Shown here: in pieces, positions 38,875 to 50,347 of the stretch | How positions within the stretch are numbered: the stretch's first letter is position 1 | How the letters are laid out: each line of letters begins with the position of its first letter | Source of the DNA: Pleodorina starrii | Lineage: Eukaryota; Chlorophyta; Chlorophyceae; Chlamydomonadales; Volvocaceae | DNA length: 64,000 bases | NCBI GenBank assembly: GCA_030267565.1 | Contig: BRXU01000009.1 | Location: 1,076,001 to 1,140,000 of the forward strand | Direction of reading: 5' to 3' | Made by a program: the position numbers and the translations under genes | The notes under the pieces: model-generated | Databases searched by the model: none | What the model was told of the DNA's origin: nothing | What the model saw: only the letters and a program-made list of their open reading frames with translations

Positions 38875-41800
38875 ATGGCTTTTTGCAGTTGGTTACAAAT
38901 TTTCCTTTTAGCAAGCCTAGCTATTGTACATACCAGAGCGCAGGCCACCGGTTCTTTGACTAGGAACGCCGCGGTCCTGCTGTCGTCTAACTCCAACAAC
39001 AACACGCAGCTGGCCATCCGAGATGGAAACGGTACGTGTTTTGGATTATCAACAACTAAGACATTAGAACATATCCTAGACGAACACTAAGCTACACTGG
39101 CCCGTCGTGCGACCTGCGACCTCACAACTTTGTGGCAAGCGTCTTCGCTGTGATGCCCGCTAAACTGTAAATTGATTCCAGGCTCATTCACATAGTTATC
39201 CCTCCGCCCAAATCGATCCTCGCGCCAACTCCTGCGATGTTACTCACACCCGTCCGTTTCGGTCACCTTCCGGCCATCCACCAGACACCACTATGTGGCA
39301 GAGCGACGCGTGCTTCCCCAACTCCTACATCACACGCCCGGAGATGAACGCCCTTTACTGGCGATGCAACACCACCGCCGCCTGCACCGCCTCGGCCGGG
39401 TCGTCTAACTTGTACGGCGCTACGGACGGCAGTACGGGCACCAGCTCGGCCTCCATAGCCCTCCCCGCCGGCACCGCTTCCGCCTGGTTCCGTGTCGCCC
39501 TGCCAGCCCCCACAAACGTTACCCGCCTCGGCATCCGCGGCTTGTTCAATTCGAAAGCTGCCAACACGTTGTTCGTTGAGCTGTCGTCCGGTGTACGGCT
39601 TCCCGTACTGTACAACGCAACCAGCTACCAAACCATTCCCGTGCTCGGCAACTGGACGGACGTGACCGCCCTTCTGATCAATTCCACCCTCTCCTTTTCG
39701 GTTTCGGAGATTGCCGCACAGTACGGCGGCTGCTACGAGAACGCCACCGTGGATCTGGGTGCCGTACAGACCCTTGGGTCAATCCGGTACGGCGGGCGAT
39801 GCGGGGAGCGATTGTGGAGTGGAGCCAAATGGTAGTGTGCACTCGAGCACCCAGATATGTCCCATTTGCTCTCGAGTTCTTCCATCAAGCCCGGTTCGCC
39901 CGCCCGCCCGCCCACCCGTCCCCCCGCCCGCCCGCCCGCCCTCCCCACAGCATCCGCTACTGGCCCGGGCCCGCCGGCCTGGCCTCCTGGCTCCTGGTTT
40001 CGGAGGATGGAGTCACGTACCGGGATGTGGTTTCGGAGGTTCTGGGTCGGCCGCCCCTCAATACCAGCCTGCTCAGCGCACTGACCCTCACCCTGCCCAC
40101 ACCGCTGAGGGTGAGATGGGGAGGTTTGTGTGTCCTCCTCCTCCTCCTCCTCTTCTGCGATGGCAGTCATCCCTCCCTCCAGCCCAAGGGGGAGCACACA
40201 CGTGGCTTCGCTTTCTTACACAGACCTGTATGTGTGGCTTCTCTTTCGGGTTGTAAATTGCCCCCAAGGACACAAATGAGGCCCCTGGCACGCTCTGCTC
40301 CCTCTCCCGGACCTCCTGGGGGCCATGTCCACCTTCCAACCCCGCTTTCCCCTTCGTCTCCGTCGCGTTCTGCCGTTTCCCAGGCTCGCTACCTCTCCGT
40401 GCGTCACAAGGTGGATGAGAGCGACTGGGCCAAGGTGTACGTGTGGGGCATTGACGCCTTCGCGCCGCCGCCGTCACCACCCTCGCCCGCACCCTCGCCG
40501 CCGCCCTTCCCTCCGCCCTCTCCGTCTCCGCCCGCTCCCCCTTCGCCGAATATCCCCTGGGACAACTTTGCGGGGACGGTCCGGGCGTACAGCTACCGAG
40601 GGTGAGGTCAGGGGTGAGGCCTGGGGGGAAGCTCGTTTGGTGCAGTAGTGGATGGCGGACGTTAGCAAAACAAATGGGAGTTTTTGTACTCCCCTGCACT
40701 GCCCGGTGACTTTCGCGGTGTTGTGGGGTCGCTCTTACTGTCACCAACATCGCTACCTCCCCTCCTCCTCGCAGCAAGGTCGCTGTCTCCACCAACCCCG
40801 ACCCAAAGGCCCTCCCCCAAATCGCCGACGGGGACGACAACACGATGTGGCAGAGCGACGCATGCCTGCCAACCGGATACACCGGCCGACCCGCCATGAA
40901 CCCCCTCATGCAACTCTGTGGCGGCACCGGCCCAGCTGGCGCACCCGCGTCGTACTGTACGGCATCTAATGGCTCAAAGGAACTGTCGAACGCTACAGAT
41001 CTGAACGTCTACACGGGCGCCATAATCGCCGTCGACCCCGTCCGCGCCGCCGCTGGTGTTGATGACGGCGCCGCGTTTTTCTCGGCGATGATTCCTGGAG
41101 ACCCGCGGGTCGTTACCCGCGTCAGCTACAAGGGCTTTTCCAGCTCCAAGGTCTTCGTGGTGTTGCTGATTCAGCCGCCGGGCAAGGATGTGAAGAGGGT
41201 ATCGGTGGGGCTGATCTACCCGGCGGTCAACTATCAGTGGCTGCATGCCGTGGGGAAGTGGCAGGTACGGCCTTGTTGGGGGCGGGGAGGTTTAAACAAG
41301 GGTTTAAATATGTTCTGCTAAAGGTAGACCGACGGCGCTTGCGACATAGCTATCGCTACTCTGGCGATGACCTTCTTTGCTTTCCGGCCCCGCCCTTCCC
41401 ATTGCTCGATCTGGAATGCCCTTCCCCGCCTGCCATATACCCCCACCCGCCCCCCCCCCACACACACACACCGCCCCCACGTGTCGATCAGAACGTGGTG
41501 GGTGTGCGTCTGGAGTCCAGCCGCTCGTTCACGCTGACTGAGGTGGCGGTGATGGCCGCGCCCTGCATTGAGTGGGCGACTGTGGATATGGGGGCCATTC
41601 GGGAGGTGGGAACACTCAGGTGGGTGAGGGGAGGCTGGGTGAGTCCCTCGTCTTGCGCTTAGCCCCCTCCCCCTGCGGTCAGCATTATTAGCTGCACTTC
41701 CGCGGTTCTGCTGCCACTGCTGACCTCCGCCTCCCTCATCTGCAGGTTCCGGTTTTGGTCCCCCGATGCGGAGTACACCAACATGTCTGTGTCGGCGGAT

Positions 41801-44800
41801 GGAGCCAACTGGACGAACATACGGGTGGGTGGCTGGGTGGGTACTTGGGGCTGGTTGATTCGCACATATTCCTCCGCCAACACCGCCCCCCTCCCCCTCC
41901 TCCCGCCCTCAGACCTTTATGAAATCCGACCAGTTGGACGCAGTGGAGCTCTTTCTGCCCTCCGTCATATATGTGAGTGAGGGAGTGAGTGAGTGAGTGA
42001 GCGAGTGAGCGAGTGGGCGAGTGAGTGAGAGAGTGAGCGAGCGAGCGAGCGAGTGAGGGAGTGAGCGAGTGAGTGAGTGTGTCTGTGCCTGTGCCTGTGT
42101 ATGTGTGTATAGTCTGTGTGTTGTGGTGGGCTGACCGGCGTCGTTAGAGGTTGTCGCCGCATGCCGGCTTTTGGCGTTCAGACACCTGCTAGCGAGCCCT
42201 GGACCCCCCGCCCAATCCCAACCTCGCCCCGCCTCGCCCTCTTCCCCCTCACTTTCCCATTATCGCCCCCCTCGCCCCTTCTCCTTTCTTCCTCCGCAGA
42301 TCCGCCACCTCCGCATCACCCACAAGGTCAAGGAGGACGCAGACTGGCGCAAGGTCGGTGGGTCGGTGGGTCGGTGGATCAGCGATCGTGAGGGAGGATT
42401 CGCGTCGGGGACTATGGAATCGGGCCCTGGGCCGTGTCGATGTGCTGCGCTGCTGCCTATCGGTGGGGCGGACGCAGAAACCAAGAGCCCTCCCCCGCTG
42501 CCCATCCGCCTAAACCCCCAAACCGCCAGGTGTACGTGTGGGGAATTGATGCGTACGACATTTACGGCCGCTGGGGCCCCCCGCCGGCGCCGGTTCCGCA
42601 CCCGCTGACCCTGCGCGGCATGATGGGGATCAACGGAATCTGGGGATGGGGCTTCAACGAATTCTCCAAGAATCTGCATAAGTAAGTGGCTGTGTGGATG
42701 AGTGATGTGATGGTTTTGTGCAGTTTTGCGGCGCCGCGCGAAAACTATTAGCCTGTCGGGGTTGGGACTGAAACGAAGTGGAGAGTTGTAAGGAGTGGAG
42801 TTGAGCGGGCCCGCTTCGAAGGAAGTCCATTTGGGGACTTGAGAGCGTTGGACGTCTGCTTGGGGATGTATCCATACGCTGCATGAACGGGCATACACGC
42901 ACATTAGCGCTGGCCCCGACCTCGCCCACTCGCCAGCACGCCTGCTGGTTTCCCGCTTCGAGGTTTTCGCCCTGCGGGACTCCCCTCCCCTCCCCTCCCC
43001 GCCCCTCACCACCCGTTAGTAGTATTTCCTGCCCTCCCCTTCTTCCCACTAGATTAATCTTGACGCCTTTCGCCACCGTCATCTCCCGCCCCCTCTTGCT
43101 ACTTACCCCGTCCTCTTCCTGCTCAGGGTCGGCAAGGGTCCGGACATGTACACCGCGATCGCCTCCCGGGGCCGCAACTACCACGGAATGAACTGGGACG
43201 TCCGCTGGCCCGACCGCGACCCAAAGTACGCGACCATGGCCAAGACAGGTGAGTGTATATGTGTCATATGGTATGGTGGGTGCTGATGCGTGCGCTGGTC
43301 CACCCCCAATCCCGCTGATTCTGCTTGCGGCCTCAATCCCCAGCCCGTCGCCATCCATCCATCACGCGTGGACACACGGCCGCACGCAGGCACGGATGCG
43401 ATGTGGTGGCTGAATTGGGACAACGAGTACGTGGGCTGGAAGGCAGCAGGGCTCAAGGTGGGAGGGTAGACGTGTGGGTGGGAGGGTGGGTGGGTGTGGG
43501 GATGGGGGAGCCGCTGTGGAGGTGGGGAAGGGCCGGGGTGGAATTTCGACGACAGGAACCGATGGGGCCCGAGCAGAACACAGCCCGACAGGTATGGACT
43601 AAATATAGTTTTTTGGGTTGAATCTCATAACGACGCGTGCATGTTCCACACGGTACGCTTCGACGCCCAACGATCGTGCCCTCTCCTGCCCACCCACCCA
43701 CACCCCTCCGGTTGGCCTGGCAGGTTGATGCCAGCTTCCAGTTTACGAGGGAGGTCTTCCCTCCCTCCACCTGGGGGTCTAATGTCACCGCCACCGCCTA
43801 CAAGCTGGGGTTTGCGTTCGGCTCCCACTTCGGCCCCGGCCACGCACCCCCCAATGTGAGCCTGGATGCGGTGGAGGTGGGCAACGAGCCGTGGATCGGA
43901 TACAACGCATCATTCTACTCGCAGGTGGGTGCGTGGGGAGGGGGAGGGAAGGGAGGAGGGCTGTGGCGTGCGTGGGTGGTTGAGGCTTGAGGGTGTGGAG
44001 TTGGGGCTTGATGGTAGACAGGAGGGCGTGTGTGGACCTACACACAGGGGAAGGGTGAACACCCTCATCTCCCTAATCGGGCCGTTCCCGCTTCTTCCTC
44101 CTCTTTCTCATTTTCTCAATTTCTTCGTCCTGTTGTTTGCTTCTGATACCTGCTCCTGACACGCCCCCTGCTGTCCGCCCTTGGGCCCCTGGTTCAGCAA
44201 AGGTCTATTCCCCTCCCACACGCCGTCCCTCCCTGCCCTCCCTCCCTGCCTCCCTGCCCTTCCCTCTCCTCTCCAGTTGCTCCGCGGCTTTGCCCGGGGT
44301 GTCAAGGACGCGGACCCCACCTTTCGACTGCTGCCGTGCGCGCTGCAGGTCAGGGGGCGGGGAGGGGGTGGGTGGGTGGATGGGTGGGTGAGGGGATGTG
44401 CGGGTGGGCATGAGGCGGCGTGTGACTTATGCGGACCCTACAGCCCTGTGGCGGTGAAGTCATGTGGGGCCCGGACGCACCCGGAGTTGCCTTGGAAGGA
44501 GGAGTGCTTTGTTACGGCCGTCAGCTGGGAACCTGGGATTGTCCTAGTCAGTCAAGAAAGGAGAGTGTCGGAACCCGACACCGACTGGCACGTGGCGTTG
44601 CGAGTCATCCACTATTATATTATTTATTATTTATTTATGTTTTAACATTATCATATTTTATATTGATATAAACATAAACATAAAACATATTATGATTACA
44701 TTTATATTTTATATATTATTTATTTAAATTTTGTTCGCCTGTGCACCCACACACACAGGCCGAGAATCCTTACGCTGAGGACAAGAACAACGGCAACTTC

Positions 44801-47163
44801 ATCGGTGCGGTGGTGTGTGACGTGAACAGCTGAACACTGGTCAGCCCTGTCCTCACAGCTCTGTACCCCCCGGGCGTGTCGATCTGTCGATCGCAAATCC
44901 TCCTGAGGCTTGCAGTGCGCGCACAGGTTTACCTCCATGCCGCAAAGCTTCTCACTACCGGCATCCTGTAAATGTCTGCTTAGTGCCTGCCACACACACC
45001 TGTCGACAGCCAACCCCTCCCCCACGCCCAGGTCCTGGGGATGAATGACTGTGCGAAGTAAACCGTCCCCACCCCACCTCACCCCTCTCATCTCTCAGGC
45101 GCCCGCATTCCCCCCGACGTATCCCTGCTGCTGGATGTGGTTAACCTGCACGTCTACTCCTGGTATCGACCCCCCGACCTCAACGGAACCCAGATCGGCG
45201 TGCACCCGGAACACCCCGGCAGCTCCATGAACGGTACGGCCGCTCCTCGCCTCCACTTACCCGGATACGCGCCCCAGCCTGAGTCCCCCATAGAGGAGCG
45301 CACGGCTTGCGTCAGGAAGACCGCCAGAATGAACTGCCAGTGAAATGAACTGTCCCCCTGTCCCCACCACTCTCCTCCCTCTACCCCACTACGGTATCCC
45401 CACACAGGCGTGAACAACATGCTTGCCTGGCGCAATTTCAACATGCCCGGCAAGCCGGTGTGGGTGACGGAGTGGGGCTGGGACGCGCACCTGCCGGGGG
45501 AGGTGTGTGACACCACACTCTGCGTCAGCCAGCACGCGCAGGTGGGGGCCGGGCTGGGTGGGAGGAGGGGTGGGGGCGGGGAGGGGGCGGGCAAGGGGGG
45601 AGGGCGTCATTGCCTGAGCGAGTTAATTCCTGAAATGTGTGGTTGTGTACTACTGTTGAAGCGGGGCTTGGCTAAGGTGCAAATCATCACCGCCTCCAGC
45701 ATGGTAGACTGACCCACCCACCGACCCGTGGGTCATTGAATCGCGGCTGGGGATGAAGGCATCGCAGCCCCCGGAAATCGAAACGCAGCTTCACCACCAA
45801 CTCTCCCATCTGAAAACCATTTCTATTACTAATCTGCCGTTTTTTTGCATGCTTGCTGTATCATTGCACTGCATTACAGGCCCTGTACGGCATTCGTGGC
45901 CTACTGATCCTGGCCCGCAAGGGTGTGGAGGTGGCTTATTGGTTCTTCTACGCCAATGGGGACGAGTGAGTGGGGGAGCGGGGAGCGGGGAATGCGGGGG
46001 CGACTGGGGACTCCGGCTTGCGAAACCTTCAGATATTTGACGGGGGGCAGAGGAGGTCGAGCAACGGCGCTCGTGGGGCGGTTTGAAGGTTTGAAGGAGG
46101 CGCACGTGGCGAGAGCCGGGGCTTGACGTCGCTGCGGTTGCGCTTGCGGCTTCCACAAACTTCACAAACTGACTACAGATAGGGTGACCACACACACATC
46201 CCTGCCGACTGGGGAGCAGCCGCCAACCTCTCTCGTCACCCGTGGCCGTTGGTGTCGCCGCCCTCTCCTACCCACCCCCACTCCACTCCGCAGGGGCTCT
46301 GGCGTGTTCACTCGCAGCGGCCTCCGCGGCAGCAACTCGACCAGCTTCCCCCGTCTGCCCGTGTACGACTCCTTCGCAGCGTTCATGCAGGTGGGTCGGG
46401 TGGGCAGTGGGATGCGGTGAGGCTGTGGGATACGGAGTTTTACCGCACATGCACCTCACCACACTTTGCAGGGATAGTGGCCAATGGACGTGCTTTGTCA
46501 ATACCCCGCTCCATCCTCCTCCCTTGCCTCCTGTCATCCTTCCCTCCCCTCTCCCCCTCCCCTCTCTCTGCCCTCCTATTCCCCCACCTCCCACCTCCTC
46601 CTCCCTGTCCTCAGCTCGTCGGCAACACCAGCTTCCTGGGTGTCGCCGCTGAACGCCCCGGGGAGCTGTACGCCTATCTGCTGGGACCCACCAATGCATC
46701 CACCGCCGCCGCATCGCACCTGGTGGCGTGGAGGCCGGTGGCGGCGGGGGAGGGACCGACGGAACCAATCGTGAAGGCATTGCTGTCCATGAGCTGGCTG
46801 GGAGGCAGGGCCCCCGTGCAGGTGGGTGGGTGGCTGGGTGGGTGGGTGGGTGGGTGGGTGGGTGGGTGGGTGGGTGGCATCAGTCCTCAAGTGAATCAGT
46901 TCCTTCCCGCACCGGCGCCCTTCCCCCTTATGTCTGCGTCCCTCCGCTGCATTACACTTTATGGCCCCTCTCAACCCCGCAACCCCCCTGTCATGCTCCT
47001 CCCCCTTCCCCGCCTGCCCGCTTTGGACCGTCAGGCCTGGACCGTTAGCGGTGCGGGTGCCACCCTCGTCCCCCTCAGCTCGGTGGTGAAGGTGGCGGCG
47101 GGGGGCACCTGGGCGGTTTGGGTGTCGGCAGTGCCGCTGGTGCTCAAACTGGCCGCCGCCTAG
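38875..47163 (+). CDS. Secreted discoidin/glycoside-hydrolase-like protein, copy 1
   Basis: 21 exons sum to 3,297 nt (1,098 residues): 38875-39031, 39285-39786, 39951-40110, 40384-40601, 40775-41264, 41492-41619, 41746-41824, 41913-41972, 42300-42353, 42530-42681, 43127-43248, 43390-43457, 43724-43924, 44277-44348, 44759-44804, 45099-45233, 45408-45541, 45880-45965, 46294-46390, 46615-46821, 47035-47163. Order: signal peptide (about 1-24, ending RAQA), discoidin-like module (DTTMWQSDACF, about 53-270), Pro/Ser linker (about 298-325), second discoidin-like module (DGDDNTMWQSDACLP, from about 346), then a catalytic-looking domain. Its EVGNEPW (Glu785) and VTEWGWDAH (Glu903) fit the acid/base and nucleophile of clan GH-A TIM barrels, with VVNLHVYSWY between them. 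Many N-glycosylation sequons suggest secretion. The GH family and substrate cannot be named; a polysaccharide-binding wall or matrix enzyme is inference. Confidence 0.85.
41534..41894 (+). other. 361-bp tract identical to copy 2 (53307-53667)
   Basis: From late exon 6 through intron 6, exon 7 and most of intron 7, I see no difference between the two paralogs, introns included. Introns on either side differ freely. Exon 8 and its donor are also identical. This pattern fits a recent gene-conversion or crossover tract. Confidence 0.75.
41973..42085 (+). repeat. GAGT/GAGC tetranucleotide repeat in intron 8 of copy 1
   Basis: Imperfect GAGT units with GAGC and GGGC variants directly follow the exon 8 donor. 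Copy 2 has only a few units at the same place (53750-53770), so the expansion is copy-specific. Confidence 0.85.
44611..44734. other. AT-rich insert in intron 14 of copy 1
   Basis: About 124 bp consisting almost only of A and T (TTATTTATTATTTATT-like, with ATAAACATAAACATAAAAC), inside a GC-rich intron. The corresponding intron of copy 2 (55958-56340) has nothing like it. An organelle-DNA insertion or an AT-rich microsatellite expansion are both possible. Confidence 0.8.
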
Positions 47164-48325
47164 CGGGACGCGGTTTAAAGGACGCGGCTGCGGATTGAAC
47201 GCGGGTCGCTCAGTCGACCGTGGCTTCCAGCTTTTGCGCTCGAGCCGATGCCGAACGTCCTCGGGGTGAATCATATTTACTGTCGCCGCGCCGGCAACAT
47301 GACGCCACCCTGCCTCTGCGTGCTTGAGTCTATGCGTCCTTTTGAGGTTTGCGAAAACACTGCTCAAGTTGTTATTGTAGAGCGAACGGTGCTGCTAACA
47401 GAAGAGCTTCAAAATCTTAACTTGCTTATATATGCCCCGTAAAGCTGTGCAGTACTGCGGCTTGGCTGCTTCCTGACGGGGATCCAAGTCGTTATTGATA
47501 AGCCGTAGGCCTTTACACAATTGGGTGGGGTCGTCACCGTTATCTCAGTTGGGTGGTACCCAACCACCGTTGTTGAGCGAGCCGTTGGTTGGGCTCTTGG
47601 GCACCCGCCTAGCCACCTTGCAGCACAGGGCGGCAGCCGCAAATAAGAGTCTCTGAGAATGAAACGATGGCTGCGGGACCCGTCCCGACCTTCAGAGGGA
47701 AGGGGCGCTGCTGCTGCTGCTGTGGTTGCGCATCGATAACTGTATTCATTACCTGCGATGCAAAATCTGAAATGCCATTCATCTGTAGATGGGTTAGCTT
47801 GCGGCCGACTATTGGTTTCACTCCTTGATGCAGAAGAGTGACGTGGCAAGTGCGCGATAAGGTTTATAACGACGGATGAAGAGCAGTGCTGACCTGCATA
47901 CCGGTAGGACGAGGGTGTCTGTGTGTGTGACGCTCACTCCGTGCAGACTTATTGGGTGTCGGCTGTCCAGCACTGCTCGAGCGAAGCGATTCATTCCTGC
48001 GTGCCCCGATGTCTCCTTACCTATACGACCGCCGCTTGGGCCGCTTTCATGTTTACGGACTGCAGGTTTGGTGGTCGTGCGTTGATGTGGACCTATGTGG
48101 CAGAACGATGTGGCAGAACGAAGAGCACACTAAAACATTCTCTGGGTTATAGAACATGTCGTGTACAAGTGCCGTAAAAAAAGTAGCATGTTGAACCCTA
48201 GCCTTCATTCCCGGATGGCACGGATGCCTGCCTGGGCTTGGGGGGGGAGGGTTCCGGCTGCATCCTTGCGCCCGCGTGCAGCAGAACCCCACAACTGGAG
48301 ATCAGGACATACAGGCTGGCCGCCC
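47164..48325. other. Spacer after glycosidase copy 1, no supported gene
   Basis: Less GC-rich than the genes. Contains a GCT/CTG run near 47707-47722. A patch at about 47740-47785 (GTATTCATTACCTGC, then GACATTCATC-like) resembles 59468-59515 downstream of copy 2, so the duplicated block may run this far. Open frames here are short and unrecognised. Confidence 0.4.
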
Positions 48326-48840
48326 GGCTTGCGGACTTGCAGCTGCACCGCTGCGGAGTGCGGGGCAGGAGGAATGAAGCGATGCGTGACAACCTCTTGC
48401 ACGGCGTTGCAACGCGGGTTGTATCCGTTGGCGTGCATGGCCCGTTGTCCCGCTGGCTCAATCTACTCGCCCGAGTGAACCTTCGGACGGCTGGTAGGCT
48501 GTCCATGCTAGCCCAACAACCGCGACAACAGCAGCAGATAGGGCGCTCCCTTCTGCGGCAATGGCTCAGAGCTTCACACGGTCATGGTCCACGGCCGGGG
48601 CCTACTACTGGATGTGGTTGGTATCGGGTATGCGGCACGTTCGCTCCGCCACCTTACACCTTCACCGCCCGGGCGACAGATGTATAAGTAAGCGCAGTTT
48701 ATGAAACTCCGAGGATTGGTAATGCAAAGGCGCAACAGAATGAGACACATTTTTGCTTTGTCTTAAGATCAATTCGTGAATGAACCCGTCTCGAGCGTAA
48801 GAAGTTTTTGTTACGAACGTTACAAGAAGCACCTGACCGA
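48326..48840 (+). repeat. Upstream flank of glycosidase gene 2, paralogous to 38052-38560
   Basis: Counterpart of the flank of copy 1. Here it lies about 1.5 kb from the start codon rather than about 0.3 kb, so roughly 1.2 kb (about 48850-50300) was gained in copy 2 or lost in copy 1. Confidence 0.7.
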
Positions 48841-50280
48841 GTTTGGAGCTGTTGTGCTCACAGGACGACTGGTTACGTGTCGAGCGGACACCAGGGAGGG
48901 GGGGTTTGCGTGCCATGAGGAATCCGATAGGGGAGCCGGAAAGGGAGGGGTGGGCTGCTGTTCAAGGCAATGCAAAGAGGTGCAAAGCGACGGCGAGCCT
49001 GAGCCAAACTGAGAGCCGAGTGATGTCCCGACCTCACCTATACCACCTCTCCTCGCTTCTCATCTATCTACTTGTGTAGCGGTCTTCTTCGGCAAAAAAA
49101 TGCCGGTTACCGGCATTTCGTTGTGAGGCACATGGCGCGTGTCCGCACGATCTACCGCTCCACCAATCCCCGACCAAAAGGAAATATGTGCGGCAGCACA
49201 GCGATCGAGGATCTGGAGACCACAGGCACGGCAGCACAGCACCACCTTCCGCGGTTTGGGCTTCGGCTGCGGCAGTGCCAGGTGTGCGGTTTGCACCGGT
49301 CGGTGATCCTTTCATTGGGTCCACTGTACAACGGTTCATTCGAGTGACACACCCTTTCAGATAAGCTGTATGTAAAACGGTTCACCCAACACAGTAACAG
49401 CGCACTCAGACTCAAATGGTTGTATTCGCCCACCCACACAGGCAGATCGTCTTATGGGCTCAGCTGCGCTGTAGCTTGTCGTGGCCCACTGAAAGCAGAG
49501 GGAACGGCCTGAGCTGCTGCTCCTAAGAGACCAGCATTGCCCGCGAATTAAGATGAGCACATAACAGGAGGATTTGCAAGTTTAGGAAGTTCCGCTAGAG
49601 AGGGCTAGAGTGAGGAAAATTGCGATGGCATGCGTTTACTAACAGCTTCCTTTACTTCGGCGTCTGCCAGGCTTATGTTCCTGAGTTGTAACGTAAATTA
49701 TGTCCTATTTCCAACGCATATGCATGCATTGGTCTCATTGGCCTGCCAAAACTGCAATCCTCTGCGATGCACGGCGGCGCTATGGGGCGGAAAAGGATCC
49801 TGAAACCATGCAGAAACCGATGGTCCTTCCTTCAATGACATAATTGTCACATTATGCTCCCGCGCCCTGGGGGCAAGAGTTAGATAAAGGTACGGACATC
49901 GCGGCATGCGCACAGCTCGCATGCTGCGCAACGGAACCCTACCGACCCTCGTCCGTGGGGCAAATCCGTTGTAACGAAACGTAACACAAGGGTCATAGCT
50001 AATGAAGTTGTCATTTCAAAACCGGAAGCTGTTTTGATCGTTACTTACGAAGGTAGCTGACTCAAGACCCTGGCTTCTTGATGGGACCTATATGTTCAGG
50101 CAGTCTGCAATAAAGTTTCTGAATGTAATTTACATTTAATTCTTTAAATTGAAACGGAAGCAGCAATGGCGACGCGGACAAGTCTATACGGTAGCCTTAC
50201 GACAGATTCAACACAGGTTCACCTTCCGACGCCATGCGCTTTAATCTTTATCCATAAATTGAGCAACTAGTGTAATGTAA
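48841..50280. other. Spacer upstream of glycosidase copy 2, no supported gene
   Basis: Moderately AT-rich compared with the rest of the window, most markedly at 50080-50300. Contains a near-perfect 21-bp palindrome at 49098-49118. A short frame at 49072-49347 has a Cys-X2-Cys pair (QCQVCGLH) but matches nothing I recognise. This stretch has no evident equivalent upstream of copy 1. Confidence 0.4.
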
Positions 50281-50283
50281 ATT

Positions 50284-50290
50284 TATATAA
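50284..50290 (+). promoter_or_regulatory. TATA-like element upstream of glycosidase copy 2
   Basis: TATATAA, ending 57 bp before the start codon at 50348, in a locally AT-rich stretch. No equally good element is seen before copy 1. Position is plausible but unproven. Confidence 0.22.
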
Positions 50291-50347
50291 TGCGTTAAGT
50301 TCTCACCGTTTCTGGCGTGATAAACTTTCTATGCATCGCGCTGCACA

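Noticed and set aside
40384..40601. Pherophorin identity for the glycosidase-like genes
   Set aside because: The Pro/Ser linker is pherophorin-like, but the flanking modules are discoidin-like and the C-terminal half has glycosidase motifs.
49072..49347. Small zinc-binding protein (Cys-X2-Cys) in the spacer
   Set aside because: A single Cys pair in a short frame, with no partner motif and no recognisable family.
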